DNA of 64,000 nucleotides from Chlorocebus sabaeus (GCF_047675955.1 NC_132910.1:89802923-89866922), one strand, 5' to 3'; positions 1 to 12,080 are shown, counted from the stretch's first letter. Numbers and translations: made by a program. The notes: generated by a model not told the origin, from the sequence alone.

Positions 1-90
1 CATGCCCAGCAAATTTTTAGTAATTTTTGTAGAGACAGGATTTTGCCATGTTTCCCAGGCTGGTCTCAAACTCCTGGGCTCAAGCCATGA
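1..90 (-). mobile_element. Alu fragment, cut by window start
   Basis: The plus strand reads as the reverse complement of an Alu, from the 'gcccagc' segment through 'gtagagacagg' to 'ggctggtctcaaactcctg'. Only part of one arm is present. The 5' side is lost at the window edge, and the match stops near base 90, where unrelated AT-rich sequence begins. Confidence 0.85.
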
Positions 91-199
91 GGAAATAAAT
101 TTTTAATGAGCACTTGGATGATACTTATCATCTTACAAGTTTGAAAACACTGACCTACATTATCTCGGTTGGCTCTTCCCAAAGCATATTTCATTAATT

Positions 200-292
200 A
201 GGGGTTCTCAACCTGGCTGTACAGTGGAGTAACTTAGGAAGCTTCTTACACAAGCCATGCCCACCACACCACCATTTTAATTCAAATCTGCA
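200..292 (+). mobile_element. MER5A-like hAT-Charlie fragment
   Basis: The segment begins 'ggggttctcaacctggctg', the typical end of nonautonomous hAT-Charlie elements of the MER5A group. It continues with the 'aagcttcttacacaagcc' and 'ttcaaatctgcag' blocks seen in that family. The second half and the other terminal repeat are missing. No target-site duplication is apparent. The rest of 91-512 is unrecognised. Confidence 0.55.
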
Positions 293-502
293 GCCATAAA
301 TGACAGCCACTGGTGCAACACCAGCTCTGCAAGATGCCCCATGAAAAACCAAGGGTTCTCAAGTAGAGTAAGTTTAGTCTTTAAGTAAGAGTTAGTCTTT
401 AAGCCCCTCTTTTTGATTCGCAGTAGAAATGGTCACAGTAAAGACTCTGGAAGTCCTACAGCAAAAAATCAAATGTAATTTTATTTATATTTGTTTAAAT
501 GT

Positions 503-794
503 ACTTAAATTTGGCCAGGCACGGTGGCTCATGCCTGTAATCCCAGCACTTTGGGAGGCCAAGGCTGGTGGATCACGAAGTCAGGAGTTCGAGACCAGCC
601 TGGCCAATATTGTGAAACCCTGTCTCTACTAAAAAAATACAAAAATTGGATGGGTGTGGTGGTGCACACCTGTAGTCCCAGCTACTCAGGGGGCTGAGGC
701 AGGAGAATCACTGGAACCTGAGAGGCAGAGGTTGCAGTGAACCGAGATCGTACCACTGCACTCCAGCCTGGGCAACAGAAGGAGACTCTAGCTC

Positions 795-839
<45 letters not shown>

Positions 840-898
840 CACACACACACACATATATACACACATATATATATATACACACACACACACTTAAATTT
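503..898 (+). mobile_element. AluS-type element with target-site duplication and long microsatellite tail
   Basis: A full dimeric Alu starts at 513 with 'ggccaggcacggtggctc'. It carries both arms and ends in an A-run at about 795-809. The tail then continues as TA and CA repeats to 890. The 10-base direct repeat 'acttaaattt' lies at 503-512 and again at 889-898. This proves that the entire microsatellite lies inside the insertion and grew from its poly-A tail. The forward open frame at 429-632 and the reverse one at 708-890 are Alu and tail sequence, not genes. Confidence 0.95.
809..890. repeat. (TA)n/(CA)n compound microsatellite
   Basis: About 82 bp of alternating TA and CA dinucleotides with several interruptions follow directly on the Alu A-tail. 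The tract is likely length-polymorphic and is almost entirely alternating purine-pyrimidine. Confidence 0.95.
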
Positions 899-1702
899 GT
901 GCTCCAAATTTAATTGCCTGCAAGAGAACTTGTTTTGTCAACTTGCTTGTTTGGTGTCTAGATGGTTGATTTTTACATAATATGAATGAGAATGCTGTAT
1001 AGTAGGAATGTACTTAAATAAAGCCTGTTGCCCTGTTTTCTGAGTGAAGAACTAGCCTAGATGTTCCAATTTAGTTTGCGTGGCAACTCCTGTATTCTGC
1101 TTCCATTTAGCTCCTCATTTCTGTTTCTATTTACAGTTTACTGTTTATTTCATTTCTGTCTCTGAATTTTGTATTGGCACTGACTCACTAAACTTGATTG
1201 TAGGTTCTCCCTTGAGGAAATTGACAAAGACAAACCTTTTTTACCCCTTTCCTTTCATTCATCCTGATTTAGGGCAGCCTGAAAGAACTAACCCTTCCTA
1301 AATGCAATGCTCTATCTTTAAGTTTTATGTAGCTGTATCATATTCACAGTTTTTAATACCATGATATCCAGGTTATCAACTCCAAATAAGAGTGGGATAG
1401 AAAATGGGACTATAAAGACCATGCATACCCTGGAGCTGATGCATGGTTGGGTCCCCACTGCAGGAATATTAACACAGAAGGGAGGGTCAGCCACAGTTAC
1501 CATGCATGCACACACTTCCCTAGTCTGGACAATTTCCTGAGGAAGAGCAAAAGTAAATCATTAAACTACCTGGAGAAAATAAAGTGGAAAATAATGGACT
1601 CTCAGACAAAAAGAGAGAGAAATAAAAAGGAACTTTAAATTATTTGACATTAAGTTTCTCTTCCACTTACATAGTAGAAATCATCCTTCTGGCTGGCACT
1701 AA
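899..1702. other. Gene-free unique sequence
   Basis: I recognise no repeat or exon here. The two short frames at 1080-1301 (+) and 1318-1515 (-) have no domain I recognise and no splice context that stands out. Confidence 0.6.
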
Positions 1703-1937
1703 CTCTATAGCAGGACTTCCCCCATAGCAGCACTGTTGACATGTTTGGCTGGATAATGACTTGTGGATGCTCCTATGCACTGTAGGATGTTTAGCAGCAT
1801 CCTGCTTTCTACCTACCAGATATCAGTAGCATCCCCCCCACCACTGCCCACTCAACTGTAGCCATCAAAAATCTCTCAGACACTGTCAAACGTCCACTGG
1901 AGGCAAATGCCCCAGATCAAAAATGACTGCTCTAAGC
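1703..1937 (-). mobile_element. MER20 (hAT-Charlie nonautonomous DNA transposon)
   Basis: From 1711 the plus strand follows the reverse complement of MER20. It contains 'cactgttgacatgtttggc', 'gtaggatgtttagcagcat', 'aatctctcagacactgtc' and 'gtccactggaggcaaatgc', and ends near 1929 in 'gactg'. The flanks 'ctctatag' (1703-1710) and 'ctctaag' (1930-1936) look like a decayed 8-bp duplication, as expected for hAT elements. It has no coding capacity. MER20s are known to serve as regulatory elements in some mammalian tissues, but nothing here shows that for this copy. Confidence 0.88.
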
Positions 1938-2397
1938 ATTATTTCTATATATAAAACATTATGAAATCAAGACTCAGAGAGAGAAATAAAAAGTTAAATC
2001 ACAAATCTTTTTTCTAGATAATTTAACTTTAATCATACAACAGAATATGGATAAATATTTTTCAATCAGTTTCCTCATGGTTTGTATTTCCTGTAACAAT
2101 GTTAATCATACTCTTTTTTAACTCTCCAGTTAATTCGGGTAGAGGGATGGATGGTAGTCTTTATGAAGAAAGGCACATTTCTAAGCTGAACCTAGAATTT
2201 TCTTTTAATTACCAAGAAAGTTGGGGAATTAAGATTTTGCTATATGAAAGTTTAAAATATTGCATGTTAATTAAAAATAGCCTCAATAAAAAGGGAAATA
2301 AGAGGAAAAATTCAAAATAAATGTAACGAAGATTAATGTTCAAGATGTGAAGAATCTACCAAATTAATTATGTAAAGAAAAGAAAAGAAAAGCCTGA
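1938..2397. other. Unique AT-rich sequence with short AAAGA run
   Basis: I recognise no family. A short (AAAAG)n run lies at about 2374-2391, just before the L1M fragment. The frame at 2099-2320 is unsupported. Confidence 0.5.
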
Positions 2398-3025
2398 GAT
2401 TTCAATGGATAAGTGGCCAAAGACACACACAATTCACAAAAGAGAACACTCAACAAGCGAACAGTAATGAGCACTAGAAAATTGTTCACCTCACGAGAAA
2501 TCAAAGAAAACTAAATTAAACACAATTTTTGCCTATAAAATTAGTCTCTTTTTAATTAAGGAGATTCTGCACTGATAAATGTGAGATGAAAAAGACACTC
2601 ATATACTGATAAAAGTTTTTAAAATCAATTTGGCAAAATTATGAACCTTAAAAACATTCACTTTGCATAATCTATTCTAAGAAATTAATCCTAATTACTG
2701 GAAAAGCTCAAAGATGCTCATTATAGCATAATCTAAGAAAATGAAAAATTGAATATCACCTGGATGCCCAATAAATAATTTATGTTGGAGAGGTTACATT
2801 GTAGCAATTAAATGTAGTATTATGAAGCCATTAAAAACTTACTTTAAAAAGCAGGTACTCAAAATCATATATTAAAGGGGGCTACATAGTTACCAACTGA
2901 AAGGCTGACCCTAGTTACCTTTGAGTAGTTGTAATATGGGAAAATTTTTCACTCCTTCTATTTTATATTTCTGAATTTTTTGTAATGAGTGTGTATTACT
3001 TCTACAATGGAAAAAATAAACTCAT
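2398..3025 (+). mobile_element. Old L1M/HAL1-like LINE-1 3' fragment
   Basis: The order of motifs matches the 3' part of ancient mammalian L1: 'caatttggcaaaattatgaa', 'ttctaagaaattaatcc', 'gatgctcattatagc', 'atgcccaataaataattta', 'tatgaagccattaaaaa'. It ends in an old L1-type 3' end, 'tgtattacttctacaatgg', followed by A-rich sequence near 3022. It is strongly diverged, 5'-truncated, and has no open frame. Confidence 0.75.
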
Positions 3026-5779
3026 AGAAAAATGATTCACTTTTTTTAAAGTGCATCGCTGTATAATGAGGCATTAAAATAGCTGGTTTCTCAGTCATGT
3101 TTTCTCCAGATTGAGCTATTTTGAAAACATTCTCATCATTTAAAAGATGATTGAAGCTAAGGAAACTTAATCTGTTCTAATTTCAGGGTCATCAACCTCA
3201 GCCACGTAAACAACCAGGGGAAGATGGATTCTGGAATACACTTAAAGAAGCCTTAAGACATGATTGTTCTCCTTTCCCTAGGCACATTTTTTTAACCGAA
3301 TATGTGAAACAGGTTCTTCTCTACATAGCAACAGGAAATCACAAACACGGAAAAGTAACATCAAGTTCACTCATTCACCTAGATAACTTTAAAAATAAAT
3401 AATGAATACTCAGCATCTGCCTTTCCTCATTATTAAAAGTCTGATCAATAATATTTATTGAGTATTCCTCTGTTCCCTTTATCATACCAATTCATGAAAC
3501 GTAAGAAATACCAAAAGACATGAAAAGATCTCAATTCTGAAATCAATCAAATAATGAGGAAGTATAAAAAGATAGATTAGAGAATCATTATTTCCTAATA
3601 ATTCAAGACAAAATTTCACACAGTTTAGGAACTGGAAGTTACTTTAAATTCAACTAGTCCTACTTCATTTTGTATAGGTTTTCATGTCAAAATAAAGAGG
3701 AATGCCGTAAGAGGTCATTGTACACGGATGTCAAGGCAAGCTATAATAGAGGGGAGAACCTTAGAATCAGAGTCTTAGATTAAATTAAGGGATTAAATTA
3801 AATTAAGCAACTAAAATGGTAGTATAGTGCCTTTAGTCATCAAAAGTAGGATTCCTCTCTACATCCTGATGAAAAGTGGTCACCCTGATGCCGTCACTCA
3901 GGTTCTGGCCATCCACTTAAGAATGATCACTGATGCCTTTATCTCTGTATCATATTCCAGGATCATCTAAATCTTGCCTGGAAAATACTTCTTGTCCATC
4001 TCTCCCTTTCTATTTCCATCAATCTAGATAGAAATAGTAAGAAAATCATGGCTTAATTGAGTCTGAAAATGAGCTGGGCTAAGATGGTGGCAAGGAGAAC
4101 AAAGAGGATGGGTAGAGATGAGATATACCTAAAAAAAAGGAAAGGCAGGAATTGATGGCTGACTAGATATAAACATGATGCCCATGTTTTCTGAACAACA
4201 ACAACAAAAAAAGTGGGATACATGGCCTGACAATCATGAAGGTACTTCTGAGTTCAATGGGGCAGGATATTTGCCCTCAGGACCAACTCAGAAAATCCAT
4301 TTAGAGGGATTTTTTTAAAGTGAGCATGACCGGGAGTTATAGAATGGGAGTCAGGATGAAAGAGTGGGGAGAGCCAGGCAATAGGTAGAAAAGGAAGCAG
4401 TCTTTAAGCTGTAAGTACTACGTTATTTTCTTTTTCTATTCAAGCATGTTCTCTTCTGCTGGAGAATGCTTTGTTAAACTGATCTGAGGTCGTTTCCATC
4501 CTCATGAGAAATCTGATGCAGTATTTCATCCTAAACATTATAAAGCTTGGCATTAAAAGCTTCCCCAAGTCTATTTTCCCCTGGAGTCAGGTACCGTTTG
4601 TCATTTGCTCACACATTTCTTCTGGCAGACTGATTCCCAGGGGCAGCTATGGGGCTGGAGAGCATCCTTCACACACGACTTCCCACTGAGTCCAGAGGCC
4701 GATGGGCACAAGTCGAAAACCAACTTACCCCGTTTATTGATGAATTCTCCCATTTGGGACACATACGTGTTGTCTTCTCTTCGTATTGTTCACCTAGGTT
4801 TATAATGTGCCACCAAAACTCAGAAAAACAAAACTTGAAACCTGATAATAAGTTTTATGTTAGAGTGTTCATCTCTATGAATCCAAGTATTTATCGTTCT
4901 TGTGGGGAACTTACTCAAGCCTGTGTTCCAGAAAGCCAGGAAGTAGTCAGTATATTCTTAGAGTGAAGACAGAAGGATTGTGGAAAAGGGATATGAGCAG
5001 TATTTAACCATAAATATGGTGAACACATTTTCTGAAACAAACAAAAAAATGTGATTTATGGTCTGAAAAACATTTTACTAGTCAATAAAATGGAGGCCAG
5101 GAGAAAAATACCTTTGAAAGTAGGGCTGAAAAATCCAAGACATTGGTCTCTATAGCTATACAGACACATAGAGAACAATCTATTTCTAAGTTTGATAAAA
5201 GAATGTTTTAAAATCCTGAGTTATTAAATTTAGAAGGAATAAGGGCAAAAGAGGTAAATATCAGAATGTATATTTCATCTTACTAAGTTGACAAACCACC
5301 AACTGTCTGTTTTTGCAAATATGGTATGTGGTCTAGAAGAGCAATTTTTGGTCCATAACATAGCTCTCTAATAGACTTTGAACATGCAGCCTAAAATGAA
5401 TATTGAATGCAAACCCTTTTGGGAGTTGTAGGAAATGTCTAGAGTACATATTTTCTCACCTGGTGACAGGGAGGAATAGGACTAGATTAGTATAGAGAGA
5501 CCCTAAGAACAAAGCCCCTAAAATAGCAGTTTTAGAGTCTTGTGGTCTTGACAATGGTCTGTTTTACCCTTAGAATGAATGCCTAGAAGCCATTACATTT
5601 AATGGGGATTGTGAAGACAGAAACAAACAGATTTCTGAACACAACTTCTCTGCTCGTGTCTCTGTGAATATGAGATGAAGTTTCTGGTATCTATTAATGT
5701 TATTGATCAAACCACAATGCTTTTATGTCTCCATAAAATACAATTTATGCTTAACATTTTTCTTTTAAATATTTTCTGT
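3026..5779. other. Long unique interval, no gene recognised
   Basis: About 2.7 kb is without a repeat I can name. A small tandem 'gattaaattaa' duplication lies at about 3778-3807. Overlapping short frames at 4504-4966 (longest 105 codons) show no recognisable domain, and they overlap in different frames as chance frames do. Confidence 0.5.
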
Positions 5780-6051
5780 ACCTTATGGCTCCCCTATATG
5801 TAGTAGCAATTTTTTCTCGCTCAAAGGGCAACCATGATGTGGAAAAGGCTCCGTCTCTGGGCAGCCAAAAGGGGATTCCTGAACCACTTCAGCAGGCTTT
5901 TGCGGTAGGTAAAAAACCATACCTGCATGACCTTTAACGTGTTTCTCTCGGAATGCTACCCCTAGGGGTGGCAAGTTTTCCCTAAGGAGAGGGTAAACCC
6001 AGCAGTAGGGCTCCCAAATCCACAGCTCTGGCGGACATCTAAAATTCCAGG
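5780..6051 (-). mobile_element. ERV class I leader/internal remnant downstream of LTR
   Basis: Read on the minus strand, this is what follows the LTR and primer-binding site at 6052-6695, so it should be retroviral leader or early internal sequence. It contains a 63-codon frame (5974 to 5783) with no retroviral domain I recognise. A 'caggtatgg' string resembles a splice donor. The provirus is cut off near 5780; there is no gag, pol or env and no second LTR in the window. That it is leader is inferred from position. Confidence 0.5.
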
Positions 6052-6069
6052 GTCAGTGTTTGGGCACCA
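6052..6069 (-). other. Retroviral primer-binding-site-like sequence
   Basis: On the minus strand, three bases after the LTR terminal CA, there is TGGTGCCCAAACACTGAC. It starts with the obligatory TGG and shares its first seven bases and most of the rest with the sequence complementary to the tRNA-Phe 3' end. Mismatches in the second half leave the tRNA assignment tentative. Confidence 0.5.
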
Positions 6070-6072
6070 TCT

Positions 6073-6695
6073 TGTTCCTGGACCAAACTGAGGGTTGAGC
6101 TGCTTTTTCTCACAGCCCAATAACGAGATGCAGATGAACTGGGGAGAAAGAGAGTTTTATTTTCTGCAACTGGTTACAAGGAGAAGGCTTGGAAATTATC
6201 ACCAAATCAATTCAAAATTACACAGTTTTCCAGAGCTTATGTATCTTCTAAGCTATATGTCTATATGTAAGTGTGCACGCATCTAAAGACATAAGTGAAT
6301 CTATAACTAAGGTCTGAGTCCTGAAGACCTTCCTCTGGAGCCTCAGTAAATTTACTTCATCTAAATGGGTCCAGGTGCTGGGGTGATTACCCTTATCTCA
6401 TCTCCGGCTAAATCATGGAGGTTTGAGGAGTTCCTTCATACCCCCAATAAACCTGTTTGTGGAGGCCCGAGGAGTTTCTTCTGTACCACTGTAAAATTTG
6501 TTTAATCCTAAATGGGTCCTGTTAAGAATTCCTTCATTATTTTGTCATTCTTTAAGGCCCAGGAAAGGCCTAGGCAAAACTCTTGATGGGCTTTCATTAC
6601 ATCCCAGCCTTTGTATAAGGGCACTGGCTTTTGATATTTAACTTAACCGCTCAGTTAGTACTAAAACAGTTGTTAGCGAGACCTGACCCGCCACA
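6073..6695 (-). mobile_element. ERV class I (gammaretrovirus-like) LTR, 623 bp
   Basis: On the minus strand the element begins TGTGGCGGGTCAGGTC at 6695 and ends GGAACA at 6073, giving the 5'-TG...CA-3' ends of an LTR. A degraded TATA-like 'gatacataagc' is the complement of 6235-6245. A polyadenylation signal AATAAA is the complement of 6156-6161, followed by a C/T-rich R region. The primer-binding site follows in the right place, so this is a 5' LTR of a truncated provirus. I cannot assign the family securely. Length and signals suit the HERV-F/HUERS-P group. Confidence 0.8.
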
Positions 6696-7056
6696 ATCTT
6701 AGTCTGATCTGGCTGCTATCTCAAAATACCTGAGACTGGGTCATTTATAAGAACAGGAATTTATTTCTCACAGCTCTGGAGGTTGGAAAGTCCAGGATCA
6801 AGGTGCCGACAGATCCCACGTCTGTGGAGGGCTGCTCTCTGCCTCCAAGATGTTGCCTTCTTGCTGTATCCTCACATTGCAGAAGACACGGAAGTGCAAA
6901 AGGCTTCAGCTAGTTCCTTCAAACCTTTTTATAAGGGTACTAATCTTGCTCATGAGTTGGAGCTGTCCTAAAGTGTCCACCTCTTAGCACTATCACATTG
7001 GGTCTTAGGGTCCAACACAGGAATTATGAGAGAACAGATATGTTCAAACCATAGCA
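6696..7056 (-). mobile_element. ERVL-MaLR LTR (MLT1/MST type)
   Basis: The reverse complement begins 'tgctatggtttgaac' at 7056. It continues with 'ccttgatcctggactttcc' and 'ctgtgagaaataaattcc', and ends near 6697 in 'cagactaaga', the standard MaLR LTR order. Its 3' end touches the ERV LTR end at 6695. This suggests that the ERV inserted at, or a rearrangement joined, the LTR edge. The frame at 6783-6971 is LTR sequence. Confidence 0.85.
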
Positions 7057-7454
7057 GGTACAGAGTCTTGCACACTTCCCCACACACAATGATCTTATAA
7101 TTTCAAAGAAATGAAAACAAACCCCTCACCTTATGGTGAGAAAATAAAGAACAGATTGCAGACCTAGAGTAGCCCATTTTCAAAGGGAATCTACGATACT
7201 TCCTGTAGACCAGATTCCTCAAAGCTCCAGAGAAAAAAAAGAAGAAAAAAAAAAGCCATATTTTCAAGGTGTCAAAATGTTCTGCAAGATTCTAAGGGAT
7301 AAGGCTAACATCACTCAGTACTGCAACCATCAGAGTTGTGTACACACACAGACAGTTTTGTGTTTTACTTATTAAGTTCAAACAGTAGCCAATATAGCAT
7401 GTTCTGGAAACCTTGCCCCAGGACTTAGGTCTGTCTTTAAATTACCACAAACAT
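7057..7454. other. Unique sequence, A-rich runs
   Basis: I recognise no family. Purine-rich 'agaaaaaaaagaagaaaa' runs sit near 7230-7255. Confidence 0.5.
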
Positions 7455-8262
7455 AAACATCAATCAGTATTTCCTTTCTGGAGGACAATTTAGTAACACC
7501 TTTCACAAGCCTTTGAAGTGTGTGTATATATTCTTGGACTCAGCAATTTCCCAACTAGGAATTACTCCTAAAAATTAAAAATCATGAATTTATGTAAAGA
7601 TTTAGCTATAAGGATGTTCAATCTATATTTGTTTATAGTAAATAAAACTAGAAACAACCAAATGTCCAGCACCAGGGAACTGAATAAATTCCAGTATATT
7701 GGTATGAAATGTTATTCACCATTGAAAACTAGTATTATAGAAGCATATTTAATGACACTGGCTCACGCCTGTAATCCCAGCACTTTGCAAGACTGAGACA
7801 CGTGGATCACCTGAGGCCAGGAGTTCAAGACCAGCCTGGCTAATATGGCGAAACCCCCATCTCTACTAAAAAATACAAAAATTAGCTGGGTGTGGTGGCA
7901 CGCACTTGTAATCTGAGCTACTTGAGAGGCTGAGGTATGAGAATAGTTTGAACACGGGATGTGGAGGTTGCAGTGAGCTGAGATTGTGCCACTGCACTCC
8001 AGCCTGGGCAACAGAGCAGGACTCCCTCTCAAAAAAAAAAAAAAAAAAAAATTAATGACATTGTATGTTAACTAAAAAGAGAGATTATAAAACAATATGA
8101 ACAGTATATTACAGTATGTTCCATTTGGGGAAGGTATCATAAAAATATAAATAAGCAACATTATGAAAATCAAGATCTTTGTCACCCTGTTAACATTTTG
8201 ATGTGACTTCTAAAGTTTGTACAGTTAATATGTGCTATTTAAAATAAGAAAATAAAGTTTTA
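7455..8262 (+). mobile_element. Old L1M/HAL1-like fragment, interrupted by an Alu
   Basis: The left part contains 'gaggacaatttagtaacacc', 'ggaattactcctaaaaatt', 'aaactagaaacaaccaaatg' and 'accattgaaaactag', the 3' region of ancient L1. The right part (8061-8262) ends 'gtttgtacagttaatatgtg...aaaataaagtttta', an old L1 3' end. The Alu at 7758-8051 splits it. The frame at 7584-7796 is not a gene. Confidence 0.75.
7749..8060 (+). mobile_element. Alu, short 5' truncation, with target-site duplication
   Basis: The element starts at 7758 with 'ctggctcacgcctgtaatcc', lacking about the first dozen bases of a full Alu. It continues through both arms and ends in a poly-A of about 20. The 9-base direct repeat 'ttaatgaca' flanks it at 7749-7757 and 8052-8060. 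It inserted into the older L1M fragment. The minus-strand frame at 7763-8032 is Alu-derived. Confidence 0.95.
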
Positions 8263-11200
8263 AATTACTACTTTTAAATTTCAAGCAACTAAATATTCCT
8301 CAGTATTAATTATCAGCAGAGCTATTGGGAAAAAAAGAAGGGAGAAAAGAATTAACATGAATTGTTTTTGCATATTATTTTTTATTCAATTTTATTTAAA
8401 TATAAGATCAACTTAACTTAAATTGCTCCCTTTTGGTAGATATCGAAGATAATTAGAATGTATATTTTTTACTGAAAAAACACAAGGGAGATGCTTTGCT
8501 TTTTCTCTGAATCCTTTATCATTAAAACCCTATGATTAAGATTGCTTCTTCTGTTTACCAAACTGGATGAACTCTAAAGTTATTTCTTTCCAAGGTGAAG
8601 GTGTTAATTTGCATTACCTCTGATTACTCATTCAAAAGAGTGAGCCAGGTTGCATCTGCTATATATTATGCAGTGAACTGTTGATTATCTGTGGAGACAA
8701 GGACAGTACAAATAATAAAAATCCATAGAGAATGCCCAAACTTCATTTTAGCCAGAAGTGTCAACAGTTTGCCAGAGTTGTTAGCAAGGAACAAAGCTGA
8801 TTTGAGTTTTATCTCCTAACTCCCTTCCATATGCTTGAGGATTATGCTAATAAGTGAAATGACCAGCAGCAGAGGCAGCCCTGGGTAATTCCTAGTCAGG
8901 AGAATTGGTTTCTGATTAATCAAGATTTGGCTGAGTTGGAGCACGGACATGCAACTGTCTCCCAGTAAACAGCCTAAACATCCTTTAAATATTCATTGTC
9001 TAAAAAATTGCATTTACTTTAACAACATGTTTGCCAGAGTTTATTTTACCTATGAAGCACAAAGACTGTGACACCCCATTTCTGCCCTATCTGAACTGTT
9101 CATGCACAGAATGAATGGTGAACCCATTTCTCTTTGTCATACTATCCTACTGAGCTATCAAATTTAAATGTCTAAATACGTTATTTACGGAAATTACAAT
9201 TCCATACACCAGATCAATCTATTTTGGCAATATGCATTTAACCTAAAATTCAATAGCCTAAAATTATTATGTTTCTGAAACTTGGAAGGAAAATGCATCC
9301 TTCTGTAACCTTTCTTTCATCAGTAAAATCTACAGAAATTCTACACTCCTACATATTTACACACATACATAAACCCTAGCAACGCCCATGATCTAATTTA
9401 ACAGATGCTTTTACCACTCCATATGTCCACATATCTCATTTTACATTTGAAATTAAGAAAGTTAAGACAGGCCTTTTCAGACCTTATGAGAAATACCATT
9501 TCTCTAAAACTTCTTTTCTTCAATGAAGTATCATAAATTGACTGAGAGGGATGTTAACTGCATTAACTTTTTAAGATTCTTTCAAGTCTCTGTCTTTTGT
9601 GAAATAACTATAAGTTTAGGTTAGTAGTTCAAATGACTTTTTCCCCCCACAACAAATATGAATAAGATAAATTGTACTAAAACTCTTTTATGCTTCACTG
9701 AATAACAGCCAGTAATAAGACAGGCTCAGACAGCAGACTCTAATATCAGATGCATGGTATAGCTTTAAATATCTTCTATGGCACTGGATAACAGATTTAA
9801 ATAGGTTCCTTTACTAGGAGGTTCAAATTGCTTCTTCTAGACTTTTCAACAAGAACTTTTTGGTCTTTCCTTTCACAAAGTGATAAGACTTTCTTTACCT
9901 ACTTTGTATACAATCTGTGTTTCCCTCCAAGAAAACTTTCCATTTTCACCACAACCTACGAAAATACTAGCTATTTTCTGAAGAGAAGCTGATTCATGAT
10001 TGCCTGAATTTCAACAATATAACACTCTCTTTATTGTGAATATTGCAAGTCATTGTCACCGAGTTAAAAGACAAACCTGAGCTATCATTCTTAGCGACTC
10101 TATTGTTTTAAGTTCAGGAAACTTCTCAAATTCATAGCAGGGGAAGGAATTACCAACGTAAATCTTTCTTGGCCCATATATTTGCTCTCTGACCCAGACT
10201 TTGTTGCTTTAAATAACTGGGCATTTTCCCCAGAGTCTGGAGGGATAGTGGCTTTCTTCTGTATATATGATAATTTCAAATCCAACGCCATATTCACATC
10301 TTCAGTGCCTTCCCTTATAAGGCACAAGAAAGAAGAACCCATACACTAAAACATTACACTAAGATTTCTAACATTGACTTCCAGATCTGAAGGTAATTTT
10401 TCCCCCAATTTTATTACATTTATGAAAAATGTAGAATTCCTGCTGAGAAACAATCCAATTAGACTTACTGCCATATCCCATAAATTCAGTTTCAACATTT
10501 CTTGATCTTTCAGGATCTGTTATTTTTCAAAAATAAAAATTTCAAGAAGTAGGATTGAAAAAAAATAGCATCCACCTAAATATGAACTAAGGTGCTATAT
10601 ATAGACCACATATTCATCAGGCATTCAATAATCGCTTGCTTTAAGTAAAACAAATTCTAGTGGTAATGATAGGGAAAATTATGCCTTCTATGATAAAAAT
10701 ATGATGCCATTTTATGACGCAAATTTTTCCAGAATTGGCAATGTTCTTTTTTTACTTTTATTTTTTAACACTTTCCTTACTCTTTTACCTCATTTCAACT
10801 TATTGGCAGTAGTCTTGGACAGTGAAAGGTTTAATACCTATGCCAGAATCAACCTGAACTTAGTGTTAGGCTAAGGATTGATTCTCCATTTCACACACAC
10901 ACGTTCCTTCTTTACCTTGTTCCAATAATTAACTTCCGATTGCCTTTTCTCAATCATGTGAGAAAGGGGCCAGGATAGAAAATTATGTTTATTCGCCTCA
11001 CAACCAACATTTGTAAAGTCATTAACAATTTGAGTACCACAATGTGATGCAGTTTCAAAAGAAAAAGAAACAAACTGAAAATCTGGTATTTGTGGGTCTC
11101 AAATAAAATTTATTTTATAAAGAAGTTGAGAATTATCATTTTAAAAACTGAATGCATCAAATGTGTTCTGTGAGTTTTTTGTTTTTAAAGGCTATTTATG

Positions 11201-11689
11201 CAACTAAATGTTACGTTAGGTTAAACATCTACTGCTTCTCTAGCTGTTACGTAAAGCTAAACTCATTTATATTGCATAGGCTTTTTTTAAACCAAAGTAT
11301 TAAACTAAACTAGGTTCTTTATCTGCTATTTTTAAGAATTCAAAAAATGTCCAGAGTAAAGAGAAGGTAATTTCACAGACTCTCTATGAGAAATATTTCC
11401 CTTTAAAGGCTGCGTTATAGAGGCAAAGAGAAACTGGGAATCAAGCAATGGTCTCCTGATTTCGTTTGTGTTCACCGTTTGAAAAATGCAAACCAAATAG
11501 AATCTGGTTTTTCTTTAATAGCAAAACTTTGAAGCCTGAGATATCTAGATACCAACATTTTGCTTTGCTTCACACGCAAGCCTAGACTGAAACACCATAA
11601 GAATTTATCTTTCTCCTTTCCACCACAAGTAATCTTCTCAAAAGAAAAATCCAAAGGATTTTCTTTGCTGCCCTTTCGATCTTACAGTC
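8263..11689. other. Repeat-poor interval, possible conserved non-coding DNA
   Basis: About 3.4 kb contains no repeat I can recognise. Between 8560 and 9010 there are several TAAT-type and 'gattaatcaa' motifs and 'attatgctaataagtg', which resemble homeodomain or POU sites. Such motifs are common by chance in AT-rich DNA. The small frames at 10100-10342 and 11472-11654 (both minus) show no domain. No promoter or exon is supported. Confidence 0.45.
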
Positions 11690-12080
11690 TTGACAACCTG
11701 GCTTCCACCCCTACCACTCCCTTCAAATGCCCTCATTAATGTTACGAGGGGCCACCTAATTGCTAAACCTTGTGAAGACCTTTCAGTCCTCATCCTACTT
11801 CCATATGCAGACCCTTTTCCCTATCACTCATCCCTCAAGATGCACAAGGATGACCTCTTCCAGGAAGCCTTACCAACCCACGTCCCAGCTGGTGGGTGAC
11901 CTTGGGCATCTCATCCTCCATGCTGCAGGAGCACCTTTGCATGTTCTGTGAGGGAATTTACTATGCAGCAAGATACCCACTTGTTTGTCTCCCTCCCTGA
12001 CTGTGAGCAATGCAAGTGCAGAGAGTTTTAACCTTATTTATCTTTCTACCCACATTGCCTACCCAGTGTCTAGACTTGGC
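11690..12080 (+). mobile_element. L2 LINE 3' part
   Basis: The motif order follows the L2 3' region: 'gacctcttccaggaagcctt', then 'ttgtttgtctccctccctga', 'gactgtgagcaatgcaag', 'ttaaccttatttatctttc' and 'acccacattgcctacccag'. The upstream 'ctggcttccaccccta' block is probably also L2-like. It is diverged, with no intact frame. Overlapping frames at 11690-11951 are not genes. Confidence 0.7.

Noticed and set aside
5783..5974. 63-codon minus frame as a retroviral gene
   Set aside because: It lies in the leader position next to the primer-binding site and matches no retroviral domain I recognise.
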